DNA from: Filosporella fistucella
Taxonomy: Eukaryota; Ascomycota; Leotiomycetes; Helotiales
NCBI GenBank assembly: GCA_030077755.1
Contig: JAQJZZ010000007.1
Location: forward strand, 62,001 to 126,000
Length of the DNA stretch: 64,000 nt
Direction of reading: 5' to 3'
This document shows positions 22,756-33,692 of the stretch, piece by piece. The notes below the pieces were generated by a model. It had not been told where the DNA came from. It saw nothing but the letters and a program-made list of their open reading frames with translations, and did not search any database. Position 1 is the stretch's first letter, and the number at the start of each line of letters is the position of its first letter. The position numbers were made by a program, and so were the translations under genes.

Positions 22756-24441
22756 ATGGCGAAAGAAAAAGCCCAAGAGTTGTACCTCTGTGATGGATGC
22801 ACTGAGCACATTCAGACTAACAGAGCTCGGATTCAATGCCACAAATGCCCAGGTTATCATTTGTGTGCCAATTGCTATGTCATAAAGCAGTTTGACCGGC
22901 CACATTCTGATTCTCACCCCACCATGATCCTTAAGCAGTCAGGAATCGTTGTACCAATACCTCCTGGATTTTCTCCAAGACCTCCTGCTTTGCCACCTCG
23001 TGCCAACATGGCAACCAGCTCAAAACAATCTTCGAGAATGACCGAGATCCCTACGGCAAATTGGGGTACGCTGTGGAATATTATGAAAGCACCTTTGGAA
23101 AAGAAGGACAAAAAAGGTCGGAAAGCAAGCGTAGACACTTCAGTCAAAGGAGAGGAGTTGAGGGAGGTGCCAAGTAAATCATCCTCGACCATGAATGGCG
23201 CACTCGAACGGACTCCAGACTCGTCCCCTCTTTCGCAACATCCAAGCATCGGCTTCCCACCTTCACCTCCAAAATCGGTACGCCGAGGAGTCGAACGTAT
23301 GGAAAGTCTTGGACCATCCTATCCTCAACCTACAGCATGGGAACCATTGTTTGAAGACAATATGACTCCTACTCCGATATTTGTGGCTCTGATGAGCAGC
23401 ATCTTCAGCAAGCTCGACCCTGAACATACGGGTTACTTGAGTCCGGAGATATACTCAGAATTCTTGGAGACTCAAGGATATCATTTGGCAGCAAACACAT
23501 GTGGGTACCCTGATGAGAGACAAATCATACACTGACATCAAGTAGGGAAACATTCATTGGAGATTGAAGATGGCGAGCATTCGAAAGACGTCGCGGATCT
23601 TGAGCTTGGCCTATACTTCTCTGACCTAGATATATCCCATGTACTTCGCGTGCGACCTAGAAATTACACTTCAGAGGACACCGAGGATGAGCCTGCCTCA
23701 GCGGTAGAGATTCGAATACGCCAGTCAATGAGTTTCAACGCAAATATGCCAATGCTGTCGAGGCAAGGATTCATCGATGTCAATTCAATCGAGTATCTCA
23801 AGGATCCTTCAAAGGGTTATGAACATCTAGCTAGAGCTGTGTGCGAATATGGAGTATGGACTGAACTCGGAGAAATGCCCCGAGCTGTTCTGCCAGACAA
23901 GTCAACTCCGAAGAATTCGCGGATGGGCCAGGAAGATACGGAAGTGGACGAGTCCAAAACGAAACTTACGGGCGCGAACGCGACTACTACGCTGGGTGGC
24001 ATGAATCTGAAAGGTGGGGAGGCAAAGATCAATGCGATCACAGGAGGAGAAGAGTTCGAATACTCAAGTTCACCAGAAGAAAGCGAAACTCCGCCAGTGC
24101 TGGGCGACCTTCGTCGGAATGGAGGAGAGGCGAAAGTTGATGCAATTATCAAGGATGTGGAGTTCGATGAGACTTGTACCCCAAGAGTTGGCACTCCCTC
24201 GCCAATGCAATCACCACTGCAGAAAAAGGTCGTCGATGAAAGGGTACTTGTTATAGACACCCAGGTCGAGAATGAGGCCGCGTTATTTGAGAGTGACAGC
24301 GAGGACGAGGGTAAAGGACGCAAACCTGAGGATGAACGAATTACTGTCGAGGACAAAGATCTCAGGCCGGAAACCCTCAAAATTGGTGGGGTTGATTTGA
24401 CCAAGCCGAAATCCGAGGATCTATACTCATCAGAGTCGTAA
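22756..24441 (+). CDS. ZZ-type zinc-finger protein with EF-hand-like segment
   Basis: Two exons, 22756-23500 and 23546-24441, joined through a 45-nt intron with a GTGGGT donor; 546 aa. Residues about 10-58 form a ZZ finger: CDGC, CHKC, C-x2-C and a final His pair. A Pro-rich linker follows. Around residue 220 there is an EF-hand-like LDPEHTGYLSPEIYSEFLE. A fungal-specific conserved block comes next, with DLELGLYFSDLDI, MPMLSRQGFIDVNSIEYLKDPSKG and an EYGVW motif. The C-terminus is acidic and disordered with two related repeats (about GGEAKINAI.GGEEFE and GGEAKVDAI.DVEFD). Probably a scaffold or ubiquitin-pathway-type adaptor; the precise role is unknown. Confidence 0.85.
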
Positions 24442-24808
24442 ATATAGCATTTTTTATCGCTCGAACTGCCAAGATGGGTGTCCAAAAAATGGTACTATGC
24501 AATCACATAGACAGCACAAGTGTGTCGTTGCGGCTATAAATGCTTAACAGCTATTTTGCTTTCATTTCGTGTTTGTTATTCGAGCCAAAAATAGTGTCTG
24601 CCTGACGCCTCACATTGGACGTTTATGACTGGGTACAGTTGCCTGGTTCTGCGAGTTGTCGGCCACCCATAACGTCGCATCCAATGATCTGCACAGCTGC
24701 CTGGAAACATTTGGTATAGAATGATCGGGACAGAGATGCCTATGGTGATCGACATGTGTATTTAACGGAGGTTCACGAAGTCGGAAACCTGTCGTTCTGA
24801 AGATTCAA
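24442..24808. other. intergenic, nothing recognised
   Basis: Short spacer between the ZZ-protein and ankyrin genes on the same strand. Confidence 0.5.
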
Positions 24809-26548
24809 ATGAACATATTTCCTTGGCATCTCATTGTCCCTACTGCATCTCCTAATTATTTCATGATGTCTGAACCATCGTCGCCACTGGATGAACGCGA
24901 CAACGATGATTTATTCCTCGAGGAATACGTTGAGCTTGATGAGTATGAGGATAATGAGGATGGTGAAGAATTGGATCGAGCAGCCTCACGCAAGACGGCT
25001 GTGGACTACGAAACTGAATTGCTCAAGGATAACTGGACGCCTATTCATATAGCTGCATCCAGATACAGACTTCAATCCCTTCAGGCACTGTTAGAATCCA
25101 ATGACTACGATGTCAATGCCGTCACGAACGAAGAGAATAAGACAGCACTTCACTACGCCGTCGAGTATTCGGAGGACAATGATAAGAAGACCGATACCAT
25201 TCAACTTCTGATTGCAAATGGTGCCGATTTGAACGCACATGATTGCGTTGGAGCAACACCACTACATTACGCCGCCAAGTTCAATTGCCTGGACACTGTC
25301 AAGGCTTTGATTGATAATGGAGCGGATGTCAATGTGGGTAATACAGAACCTGAGAGACAGCTCAAATATGTCAAAAGTGGATGTACATGCGGAGATCAGC
25401 ATGCACTGCAAGAGACATGCGCACATTTGACGGGAGAAACATATCAGTCTAGAGTTTCTTCCAAGCGTGAGACGTACAGAGCGGATGTAACTCCACTCCA
25501 TGAAGCTGCTAAAGCGGGACATTTTGAGATGGTGAGACTTCTCATCCAATTCGGGGCAGATATAATTGCTTTCGATTTTGACGACGGGACACCACTCCAC
25601 AGTGGCATTCTCGGAAGTAGCGTAGAAATTTGCAAAATGTTACTTGAACATGAAGGAGGTACTACAGCTTTGACGATAAAACAGCGACAGGGATTTCTTC
25701 CCATTCACAATGCCGGCATTTCGAGTCCAGATGTCTTGAAACTCCTTCTCAAATACTGTCAGGAGGCAGACGTAACTGTCGATCAAGAGGATTCGTGGGC
25801 CCATGGTACGACAGCACTCAACGAAGCTTGCGAACGGCGAAATGGAACGGAGGAAAATGTCAGAATATTATTGGAAGCTGGAGCAAATCCAGACAAGCCT
25901 ACACGCCGTGGAATGACACCTCTCTGGACAGCAGTCTATTCAGGCAATGCGAAGGCAGTAAAGCTTATGCTAAACGCAGGTGCCGATGCAGCTTCATTGG
26001 CCGCCTCGAAGGTACCTCCACTCTTTGCAGCAGCTAGAAGAGGTCATGGAGGAATCTGTAAGGTCCTTATCCAAGCTGGGTGTGACGCTAATCAGAGGAG
26101 CAACGACGGTGATAAATTTGCCCCGCTTCACTACGCTGCTGCTTATGGTGGCGACGAAGAGACTGTCAGGATTCTTGTGGAGGCTGGCGCGGACATTGAC
26201 GCTCCAGGTTCCGATGGATGTCGACCAATACATATGGCATGCTTTCAAGGAAAGTTTAGATGTGTCAAAGAGCTTCTCTCGTTGGGTGCAGATGCTGAGT
26301 GTGCAGATCAGAATTCATGGACCCCGCTTCACTTCGCGGCTCGGTATGGGCATTTAGAAGTCGTGAAGCTCCTTCTCGTTGCCTGTGGGGGAAATAAACA
26401 TAGTCTGGAGAGAACTACTTCCAGAGGGCCTGGGTTGAAAAGCCCAGCTCAATACACTGCCGCTGCTCTGGCCAAGATCTATGGACACGCAAACATTACT
26501 CAATTGCTGATGGAACCCAGTGGCACAATTGGGAGGATCAACGACTGA
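24809..26548 (+). CDS. ankyrin-repeat protein
   Basis: Single exon, up to 579 aa; an in-frame ATG at 24863 is an alternative start that would skip a weak N-terminal stretch. A short acidic N-terminus is followed by about 11-12 ankyrin repeats, recognisable by T-P-L-H/T-A-L-H..A openings and LL..GAD loops (TPIHIAA, TALHYAV, TPLHYAA, TPLHEAA, TPLHSGI, TALNEAC, TPLWTAV, PPLFAAA, APLHYAA, RPIHMAC, TPLHFAA). An insert with several Cys (CTCGDQHALQETC, residues about 190-205) interrupts the array and could bind metal. Protein-protein interaction module; partner unknown. Confidence 0.92.
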   Translation: MNIFPWHLIVPTASPNYFMMSEPSSPLDERDNDDLFLEEYVELDEYEDNEDGEELDRAASRKTAVDYETELLKDNWTPIHIAASRYRLQSLQALLESNDYDVNAVTNEENKTALHYAVEYSEDNDKKTDTIQLLIANGADLNAHDCVGATPLHYAAKFNCLDTVKALIDNGADVNVGNTEPERQLKYVKSGCTCGDQHALQETCAHLTGETYQSRVSSKRETYRADVTPLHEAAKAGHFEMVRLLIQFGADIIAFDFDDGTPLHSGILGSSVEICKMLLEHEGGTTALTIKQRQGFLPIHNAGISSPDVLKLLLKYCQEADVTVDQEDSWAHGTTALNEACERRNGTEENVRILLEAGANPDKPTRRGMTPLWTAVYSGNAKAVKLMLNAGADAASLAASKVPPLFAAARRGHGGICKVLIQAGCDANQRSNDGDKFAPLHYAAAYGGDEETVRILVEAGADIDAPGSDGCRPIHMACFQGKFRCVKELLSLGADAECADQNSWTPLHFAARYGHLEVVKLLLVACGGNKHSLERTTSRGPGLKSPAQYTAAALAKIYGHANITQLLMEPSGTIGRIND

Positions 26549-27133
26549 TTTCACAGGGCCGCACATATTTATTTGGAATGCACTTTTATGTAGCGTCTCT
26601 TTTGGAGATCATATTCCTTCGTTATCAGTGTTTCACATTCTACCGGTATCTCCTGCGACGAAGACGCGCCTGTATTTGGAATTTTCGCACGAGCACTTCT
26701 ACTTCTGTCTTCATATCTGATCACTTGGCGCATGAGCTGAGCTCTGATCCCTAAACATCCCAATGAGTGGCTTGTATCTGTTGTTTTACATACTTGCCCC
26801 CAGCTTTTGGGGGGGGGGGGGGGGGGGGGGGATATGGAGCAAGGGTATGAAAATGTTGAGATTCTAGGAGGGCTGGACAACGATGCTAGCTTCGGAGTTG
26901 TTTACTTTGCTTAGACAATGGCCCGGACAGTGAAACATGATCAATGAAGAAGTCTTCGAAGATCGTGAGCAGTATATACAGCGCAGGTTATATCATTCCT
27001 TGTGCTATCAGTCCGTTGCATTTAGCTAAACGACAAACTACACCCCATTCCGCTAGATTTTCATTTGATGTCACGATCGTAACATTTTCTGGCATATCTA
27101 TCATTGAAAATTTCGAGTCCATCCTATCCTGGC
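26549..27133. other. intergenic with a long poly-G tract
   Basis: Contains 23 consecutive G at 26809-26831. No gene recognised. Confidence 0.6.
26809..26831 (+). repeat. homopolymer tract of 23 G
   Basis: An uninterrupted G run in AT-rich intergenic DNA. Its length may be inaccurate because of sequencing or assembly limits at homopolymers. Confidence 0.9.
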
Positions 27134-27349
27134 TTAACACTTCTGTGGCTCGTCGTCAAAACATCCGTCAACACCAGGGTCGCTAGCAGCAAGTGCTTCA
27201 CGTGCCACAGTGACTGATTCTGCTGTTTCGCTAGTCAGATACCTTATCACAATTTTTCTAGGTCGCAAAGACATACGCTGAGGAATAGCCATTCCAATGA
27301 TACTAGTCACTAGTGCCATGATGGCAATTATCGAAACGGTGAACCGCAT
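27134..27349 (-). CDS. small secreted protein, 71 aa
   Basis: ORF of 71 codons from ATG 27349. The in-frame upstream extension to 27433 is judged leader, because the signal peptide starts here (MRFTVSIIAIMALVTSIIGMA). The mature part is about 50 residues with a basic patch (RPRK) and only two Cys near the C-terminus (GCFDDEPQKC). No family recognised. It could be a small secreted or effector-like protein; the absence of a Cys-rich core makes this weak. Confidence 0.5.
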   Translation of the reverse strand: MRFTVSIIAIMALVTSIIGMAIPQRMSLRPRKIVIRYLTSETAESVTVAREALAASDPGVDGCFDDEPQKC

Positions 27350-27527
27350 GTTGAGTTGTCGTGTGGAGGGTGACTTATTGTGGTGTAGATGAATTGAATG
27401 TGTATCAGCGACGAGGTTCTCGGATTGTGGCAATGGACAAAATGGACCTTTGAAGAGAACTATTTATATGAATTAGTATGGATAGCTGAAAAGCATTGTA
27501 CTGCGTTCAAGAGTGCTTGGGCAGCAC

Positions 27528-28203
27528 CTAGGGTACCTGGTAAGAACTCGTTGATCCCAGGCCTTCGGCAATACTAATATGCACATTTTTGGATAAATGG
27601 GATGGTTTGCATATAAGCACTAAAAGATAGCAGATAAAGACGACATCAACGCCGCTCTTCAGCATGATGCAGAGCTGACTCGGGGTCTGGTACATCGCCC
27701 GTCGTATTCTTTGCCATTGGTCGGCTCGGTGATCTTTCACCTCCATCTCACGACAATAAATGTATAGCCACTCATGCTTTTGTTCTACTCCGAAATGGAG
27801 CTCACGATTCGACTCGGCATTGAGATCAAAGAGGAAAAGAACATCAGTTGTCTTTGAACCCATGAACAATTTCGCTCCGTATAGCTCAATACTCAATGCA
27901 AGTACCGTATCTTCGTACAGCCTTCGAATAGAGTCACTCTCAATAAATGGATCCTTTCAACCCCGATATACTTTCCTTAATCTTTCAACTTCAATGTGCC
28001 CTACCGGCTTGCTTATCTTTCGGATGAACATATCCAATATTTCGCAGACTAATAAACCATGAAATCAGACGCGGGCTAATCAAATATTCAGGGCCTCCCA
28101 ACATACTATGACTGGTACTCCGACCACAGAGAATAGCCCTCTTCAAAGAGGGCGGGACGGATACAATGGAGTTGCGGTGAGAGCATGACCCAGACTCGAC
28201 CAA
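27528..28203 (-). pseudogene. decayed or misread hypothetical gene with one in-frame TGA
   Basis: A protein-like frame begins near 28203 and crosses a plausible intron at 28049-28106 (GTATGT to TTATTAG) in phase. It then reads EILDMFIRKISKPVGHIEVERLRK, TGA at 27957-27959, and SIRRLYEDTVLALSIELYGAKLFMGSK onward to 27528. The sequence on both sides of the TGA has coding character in the same frame, and I could not find a canonical intron that removes the stop. Family not recognised. Confidence 0.35.
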
Positions 28204-28913
28204 TCCATAGATAGCTAGGACTCGAGGAACTCAAATCGTTGGTCGGCTTCACCTTCCACTTGTCTTAACCCTTTCCACCTTGCAGGCTGATGCTTTTATC
28301 CGCCTTACAAATAATCAAGTGACACCTTTAGCAGCAAGTACGGCGAGTTGCATACTGTAAACAGATCTTGAACTTACCCTGGGCGTGCTTTTAGGTTGGG
28401 CATGATCTTGGGTTCAGAACCCGCTGATTGGTCAGCTCACTTGGTCCTATGAAAGGATCAGAGTATCCTATAGACATCGAATAAGTCGACATATTATATT
28501 TCAAAGCTACTCGATATCAGCCGTCTATTATTGTTGCTGTATTTTTTCCCCCTGTTTTTGTATGCTGGACCGTTTTCGAAGCCGGAACGAAGAAAATTGG
28601 CCCAGAAAAAGCTCATACTATCTTGAGTTGTTTGGGAGATGGATTCATACTCCAAACATCGCAAAATTGCTTGACGTAAACTTCTAAAACCATGATAGCG
28701 CAATCAATATTAAGAATGAACTTAGAAATATCGTTTAACAGTTCAAGATATTTCTCTCAATTCTATCTGCTTCTCTTACCAAACTACCAATCCACCACAG
28801 CTTCCATAAGAATAAGTCAGAAAGCCGGAGCCTGAGCTCATAATGCTTGCAGTAAGATCATCTTCTGGTAGTTAGCCAAAAATTATAGAGTAGACCATTT
28901 GATAGCTTTGGAC
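28204..28913. other. intergenic, nothing firm
   Basis: One small antisense ORF (28494-28703) without recognisable content. 3' flank of the UstYa-like gene. Confidence 0.45.
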
Positions 28914-29540
28914 TTACCAACAAGTCCCTGGCTTGATATGTCCAGGATCTTTCACTATTTTTGCTCTCGGCGAGTATTCCATCTCCCTCAGAATTAATTT
29001 CACACAATGCTTTTGATGATGCGGATCCAGCGTCATTCCATCAAGCGGCGAACGTCTGTCTCCCAATCGTAGGAACATGTACAGACAATGTGCGACATGG
29101 TGAACACGATTTGAGTGATATGTCGTGTTAAACTCCAATTTGCTGAAGTCGACGGCATCTGTGCCATGAACTTCCGTGTAATATCCCATTCCGGTGGTGT
29201 TGAGAAAATCATCTTCATACTTGCGAGAACAAGTTGCAGGTAGCCAAGTTGCTGTCAGCTGGTCAAATGAACAACCAAGGGATATGGCTTCTTCTCGTGA
29301 TGTCCCGCAATGTCCGATTGATGTAGGACGTTGTGCAGAAGTCAGAGCATTTCTTTGCGCCGCGAAAAGAATCGCAACTGCAATAAGAATCGTAACGCAG
29401 GAAATGAGTAATGATATGAATCTTCTTCGTGTACAAAGCAGGAAAGGATGGTATCGAGATGAATTTGGAGACTCAATGAGAGATTCTTCGGAATCGTTCG
29501 TTGCAATTCTTTTGTACTCTTGATAAGGTGATGACTTCAT
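28914..29540 (-). CDS. UstYa/DUF3328-like membrane protein
   Basis: Single exon, 208 aa. Type II membrane topology: basic cytosolic start, one transmembrane helix at about residues 43-62 (LLISCVTILIAVAILFAA), then a lumenal domain. The lumenal part carries CGTSREEAISLGCSFDQLTATWLP and two His-Cys motifs, HHVAHC and HHQKHC, the paired HxxHC signature of UstYa-related proteins. UstYa-type enzymes perform oxidative cyclisation or related oxidation in fungal peptide (dikaritin) and other metabolite pathways; many homologues are uncharacterised. A second family member lies divergently 850 bp away. Confidence 0.75.
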   Translation of the reverse strand: MKSSPYQEYKRIATNDSEESLIESPNSSRYHPFLLCTRRRFISLLISCVTILIAVAILFAAQRNALTSAQRPTSIGHCGTSREEAISLGCSFDQLTATWLPATCSRKYEDDFLNTTGMGYYTEVHGTDAVDFSKLEFNTTYHSNRVHHVAHCLYMFLRLGDRRSPLDGMTLDPHHQKHCVKLILREMEYSPRAKIVKDPGHIKPGTCW

Positions 29541-30389
29541 TTCGACAAGTGTGAATCCATGTGCAAGTGTTTGACTTGGGGGAAATGTCAGATTTTGCGG
29601 ACGGTGGAAAGATATTTCGACGATGTTGCCCTAAGCTTTTCGGCTGTGGCAGTTGACAGTTGCCCTGGGTCCACCTGTCAGCAACCCCACAAGAGGGGCA
29701 GGCATTCAACCTCTCCATTTCAAAATTCCTTCTTTAGGAAGTTGTTCCGGATCGAACTGATAAGGATCATGCACGGGTGAGGCGTTGGAGAGCAGGTATC
29801 GTATATGCACACTTGGAGCTGACTGCGACAAAAGTCTTGCTTCGATGTAAACTACTACAACAGCATCCAATAGGAGGTTTCGCCTGGATATATGTATTGC
29901 GCATGAACATAGTATGCTCCGTTGAACCTGCAAGCTCATTCATGTAGGGGAGAAGGACCGAGTCATACATACGTATTTCATTTGAAGACTTCATTGATCC
30001 CACTTCTCTATCCCTGCCTCAACTATAACTGATGTGTACGGAGGCATGTGCTAGGTGGGATTTCGCTCAGAACCACGCCGACTATCCTGCGGTGAGATAT
30101 TATAAAACGTGAGATGGATTATGCATGGTGTTTGTTATCCCAGCCATTGGAAACCTCGAATGGACCACGTATTGATTGAGATGTGCTTTAGGCTAATGGT
30201 GTCTACGGAAGTACAGCTCCTTCATACTCAGCATCTCTGGTAGTGTATAGAACTTTAGCAAGATTTCTCTCACCGGCCATATTCTCACAAGCGATTCCAA
30301 TCAGGGCGAAGCGGATTGTTGAACGTCCAGGCTCCTCCATCAAACATTTTGCGCTCTCAGACACCGGATCTAGTTCTGTTCAGAGCGAT
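29541..30389. other. divergent intergenic region between the two UstYa-like genes
   Basis: Presumably holds both promoters. An open frame reaches 30243 upstream of the second gene but contains no ATG before 30390. Confidence 0.5.
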
Positions 30390-31301
30390 ATGACTTTCAT
30401 GTCTCAACTTTTCAAACCAAAATATCTGACTATTGACAAGGAGGACGTCTACTGTGAAGACGATGATCTAACTAGTCACAACCTCTGTCAAGTCTGTAGT
30501 GAAAGTAACAAATCTTCACCAAAATCATGTCTTCGTCCCGAAAGGTTTTGGGTCTTTAGCACATTCTTCCTCCTCTTTCTCATAGGAGTAGTGGCCGTCT
30601 TTGAAATATCTATCACAAGGAAGTCCCAGAATGGGGCATTCACTACTGAGCTTAGTATGTCTTCGACTTATCGATGTATAATGCATGTCCCGTTTCTAAT
30701 ATTTACTAGGCACTGCCAGATCTGAGGTATCTTTTCGCCCAGTCGCCTTTACTGGGAATATCAATTTCGACAAGAATGGGAAGACTTACCTTGAGCGAGA
30801 GCCTGGAAGCAAAGTATATTCCGGGCCGCCCACAGATGAGATGGATGAAAACTGGCACGAGTTGTTGCAAAGTCAGGTTACTCCTCTTTACCATGTTACG
30901 GTTACTGATGACTGATTACAGAACGATACTTTTTCATGACCGAAGCTGAGGTTGTTGACAGCTGGGGACTTGTAGGACTAGAAAAGTATTACTACGAACT
31001 CGGACCCAATGACGAGAGAAAGTATGTTGGCGGCCTGGATGTTTTACACACACTGCATTGTGTGGAGGGCCTACGGCAGACACTGGATCCGGAACGCTAC
31101 ACTGTTCGGCGAGCCAAATTGCATTTGTATCATTGCATAGATCATATTCGGCAGTGGATTATGTGTTCTGGTGACTTCACCCCTATACCAACGAGGTGGC
31201 ATCCAGAGAAGAATAGTAGCTACGTTGACACGGATCAAATACATACGTGTCGAAATTTTGATGCAGTGGCGGAATGGGTCAGGAAAAGGGAGGCAGCGTA
31301 G
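30390..31301 (+). CDS. UstYa-like (DUF3328) protein
   Basis: Three exons, 30390-30654, 30710-30871 and 30922-31301, join in phase; 268 aa. One transmembrane helix at about residues 57-77 (VFSTFFLLFLIGVVAVFEI) precedes the lumenal domain. Conserved elements are DENWHELL, a YxGGLDVLHTLHC motif and YHCIDHIRQWIMCSGD, which together give the HxxHC...HC signature, and then DQIHTCRNFDAVAEWV at the C-terminus. This closely follows canonical UstYa-family architecture. Likely an ER/Golgi membrane oxidase in a biosynthetic pathway; no recognisable precursor-peptide gene with Kex2 repeats is in the window. Confidence 0.88.
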
Positions 31302-31559
31302 AAGGATTACATTTTTTATTATTTGTGTAGCGACAGCAAGTGGCTCAGAATTCCTGACAGCAGATTGGGTCCCGTTTCCTACACAGATTACCGGCTGAAA
31401 ATCTCACTTATAACAATGGTGAGGTTTTGTGAAAGTCTAGACGGAAAATATTTCATGACCCTCAAAAGCGTGACTGCGGAACGTTGAAGGAGAGCAAAGC
31501 AGATGTAACGATTAAACATTTTCTATATGCTTTGGGTCATAATTTCTAGAAGTTGTTTC

Positions 31560-32513
31560 TCATCTCAGACTTTTTGCAACCTCGTCGATGATCTCTGCCA
31601 ATCTTCCACCCTCTTCCCACAGATCATTATGGTCACCACCCGCCTCAAGCTCGCTGACTTCCAACTGACTCCCTTTCGACACCAAAAGTTTCTTCCTCAA
31701 ATCCTCAAGTTGCCAATATGGCACCAAACTATCTTCTTTACTTTGCACCAACACTGCTTTTCTTCCTCCTTGCCACTCCTTCTCCCAGTTGCAGACAGAG
31801 ATAGGCGAGATCGTATTCCATACTTCTTCGTCGTCTCCAAATGCCAGACGCGTGAATGTTTGATATATCGCTTGTAGGTGTAGGTGTTTCTCCCCGGGCT
31901 CGCGAATGAGTGTGGGCATATCATAAAGACCATTCAAACCGATGATGGCAACAGGTTTTGCTACCTTCAAGGTACTGGGACAATTCCACTTCTCGTGATC
32001 CATAGCGACTTGGAAAGCTAGTGTAGCACCACAGCTATGTCCGAGGAGAATATAATTACTTCCAAATCCAACCAACTTCTGGAGATATGAAAGTCCCGTG
32101 AGTACATCTATGATGTGATCTGGATGTGCAGCTTTCTGGGATGGATCATTGGTAGCTGCATCCTCGCGTGATCGTGGACTGAGAGAATAATCGATAGATG
32201 CAATTCCGGCGATGTTTGAGAATATTCCAGAGTGTTTGCTTGCTATTTCGGCGACTGTGGGTGCGAAGGAAGAAGAATTGACGAGAGGATCTCGCCATGC
32301 GCCGCCATGAATATAGATCACCCAAATCCCCTTTTTCACAGGCAGCGTGGATGCATCTGGCACTTCTGAAGTCGTGATTGGTATCCAGACGTCGAGATTT
32401 TGGAGAGCACTCGCTTTACTTCTGTATGGAACGAGATGTTTATGCAGGAGAGAACTTCCACCAGGCGATGTTTGTAACTTCCAGGAGATGGAAGGCCATG
32501 TGTCTGTTGCCAT
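31560..32513 (-). CDS. BNA7: kynurenine formamidase-like alpha/beta hydrolase
   Basis: Single exon, 317 aa. The HGGAW motif characteristic of kynurenine formamidases is at about residue 67, the nucleophile elbow GHSCG at about 157, and the C-terminal catalytic part reads GDHNDLWEEGG with the His. This matches fungal Bna7-type enzymes hydrolysing N-formylkynurenine to kynurenine in tryptophan catabolism and de novo NAD synthesis. No signal peptide; cytosolic. Other HGG-motif esterases are possible, so the function is a good family-based inference rather than proof. Confidence 0.82.
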   Translation of the reverse strand: MATDTWPSISWKLQTSPGGSSLLHKHLVPYRSKASALQNLDVWIPITTSEVPDASTLPVKKGIWVIYIHGGAWRDPLVNSSSFAPTVAEIASKHSGIFSNIAGIASIDYSLSPRSREDAATNDPSQKAAHPDHIIDVLTGLSYLQKLVGFGSNYILLGHSCGATLAFQVAMDHEKWNCPSTLKVAKPVAIIGLNGLYDMPTLIREPGEKHLHLQAIYQTFTRLAFGDDEEVWNTISPISVCNWEKEWQGGRKAVLVQSKEDSLVPYWQLEDLRKKLLVSKGSQLEVSELEAGGDHNDLWEEGGRLAEIIDEVAKSLR

Positions 32514-33041
32514 GGTTTGCAGGCCTGGTTGAGAAGTCGATGTTGTAGATCAAGTCAAGTTGGAGGTTCCATATATGAACTTGTTGGAATTCGCAGTACG
32601 ATAGGTACCAAAGTTTGTACTGCCCGTCAAGAACGATTCAAAATTTACCCCACCTCGGCGATAATACACTGATAGACAGCGCTCCGGCGGCTCCCCCTTG
32701 CAGTAGCTAGTGAAGACCGCCAACGTCGGCTACCGACATCCGTCCTGGCGGGCAGCAATAGCCTGAGCAAATTTGCGGGCGGATGTTGCGGTTCGTTTTG
32801 ATGGATCGTACGGGACTATCCGACCTCTGTTTCATATATTCAGAAGAATAAATTGTGTATGTACTTGTACAAGTACAGATAAATATTAGGCTTAAATTTT
32901 CCAAGTGCTGCCGATCCATTGATTGTCTTCATATACAGTGGAATCTTGTCTGAATGTAATTATTGTCTTATGTGTGATAAAATTAATGATGTGGTACAAA
33001 TTGCTGGTATAAACGTCATCCTTTCACAGTATTTGAACCCT
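32514..33041. other. intergenic, nothing recognised
   Basis: Promoter side of the formamidase-like gene and 3' flank of the cupin gene. Confidence 0.5.
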
Positions 33042-33692
33042 TCATTTGGACTTAGTGGTCTCATAATACTCCTCATAACTCGATTTATACCCCAATATCC
33101 AACTTCCCCAAGCGGCAATTGCAATCAAAAACACCCGACTAACAATCCTCCCTAGCCATTCGGTAGGCATCGGCAATGCCAACGGAGTATCAGCTTCATA
33201 CAAAAATACCATCAACTGAAAAAAGCTGGGTGAAACCTTTGCCTTCTTACAATCATCCAAGTAACCAAAGAAATTCCTGAAAAAACGCATCTCGCCTTCA
33301 TATGACTCGGGCGTAAGATGAATATCAAGTACGAGATCTTCATTTGACGAAGCATTCTCGAAACGATGATATTGTCCTGCTGGTATTGAAGCTGTTTTTA
33401 CCCCACCAGGTGAAGAGGAGAGGGTTAGTGGTTTTGGATCGAGGCCACGATAAAAGTCCCCCCTGCCAGAGCGGATATTAAAGTACTCGGTTTGGTGGAT
33501 GTGGTAGTGAAACGGCGGTTGAATAATGGAGGTCCCATTGGATTCTGTGGTAGGTGGAATTTGGTGCGTCATAATAGATTTTGAGCCTGGAGGATGGAAG
33601 GTGACTGATGATAGACCTCCCTCGTAGATGATTGGGTTATTTGAGGCATTGTTTGTTCGAGGAGGGGCACTGGCTCGGAGGAAAGACAACAT
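33042..33692 (-). CDS. cupin-domain protein with C-terminal membrane segment
   Basis: Single exon, 216 aa. Cupin motif 1 is PPFHYHIHQTEYFNIRSGRG (residues about 59-78), giving the H-x-H..E metal-binding set. Motif 2 is PAGQYHRFEN near residue 105. A C-terminal hydrophobic helix (IVSRVFLIAIAAWGSWILGY) suggests membrane attachment. RmlC-like cupins of this type are common in fungi and have no agreed activity. An in-frame alternative start cannot be excluded. Confidence 0.85.
   Translation of the reverse strand: MLSFLRASAPPRTNNASNNPIIYEGGLSSVTFHPPGSKSIMTHQIPPTTESNGTSIIQPPFHYHIHQTEYFNIRSGRGDFYRGLDPKPLTLSSSPGGVKTASIPAGQYHRFENASSNEDLVLDIHLTPESYEGEMRFFRNFFGYLDDCKKAKVSPSFFQLMVFLYEADTPLALPMPTEWLGRIVSRVFLIAIAAWGSWILGYKSSYEEYYETTKSK

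Noticed and set aside
27134..27349. 71-aa secreted protein as a dikaritin (RiPP) precursor for the UstYa-like pair
   Set aside because: There is only one dibasic site and no repeated core peptides, so the link rests on proximity alone.
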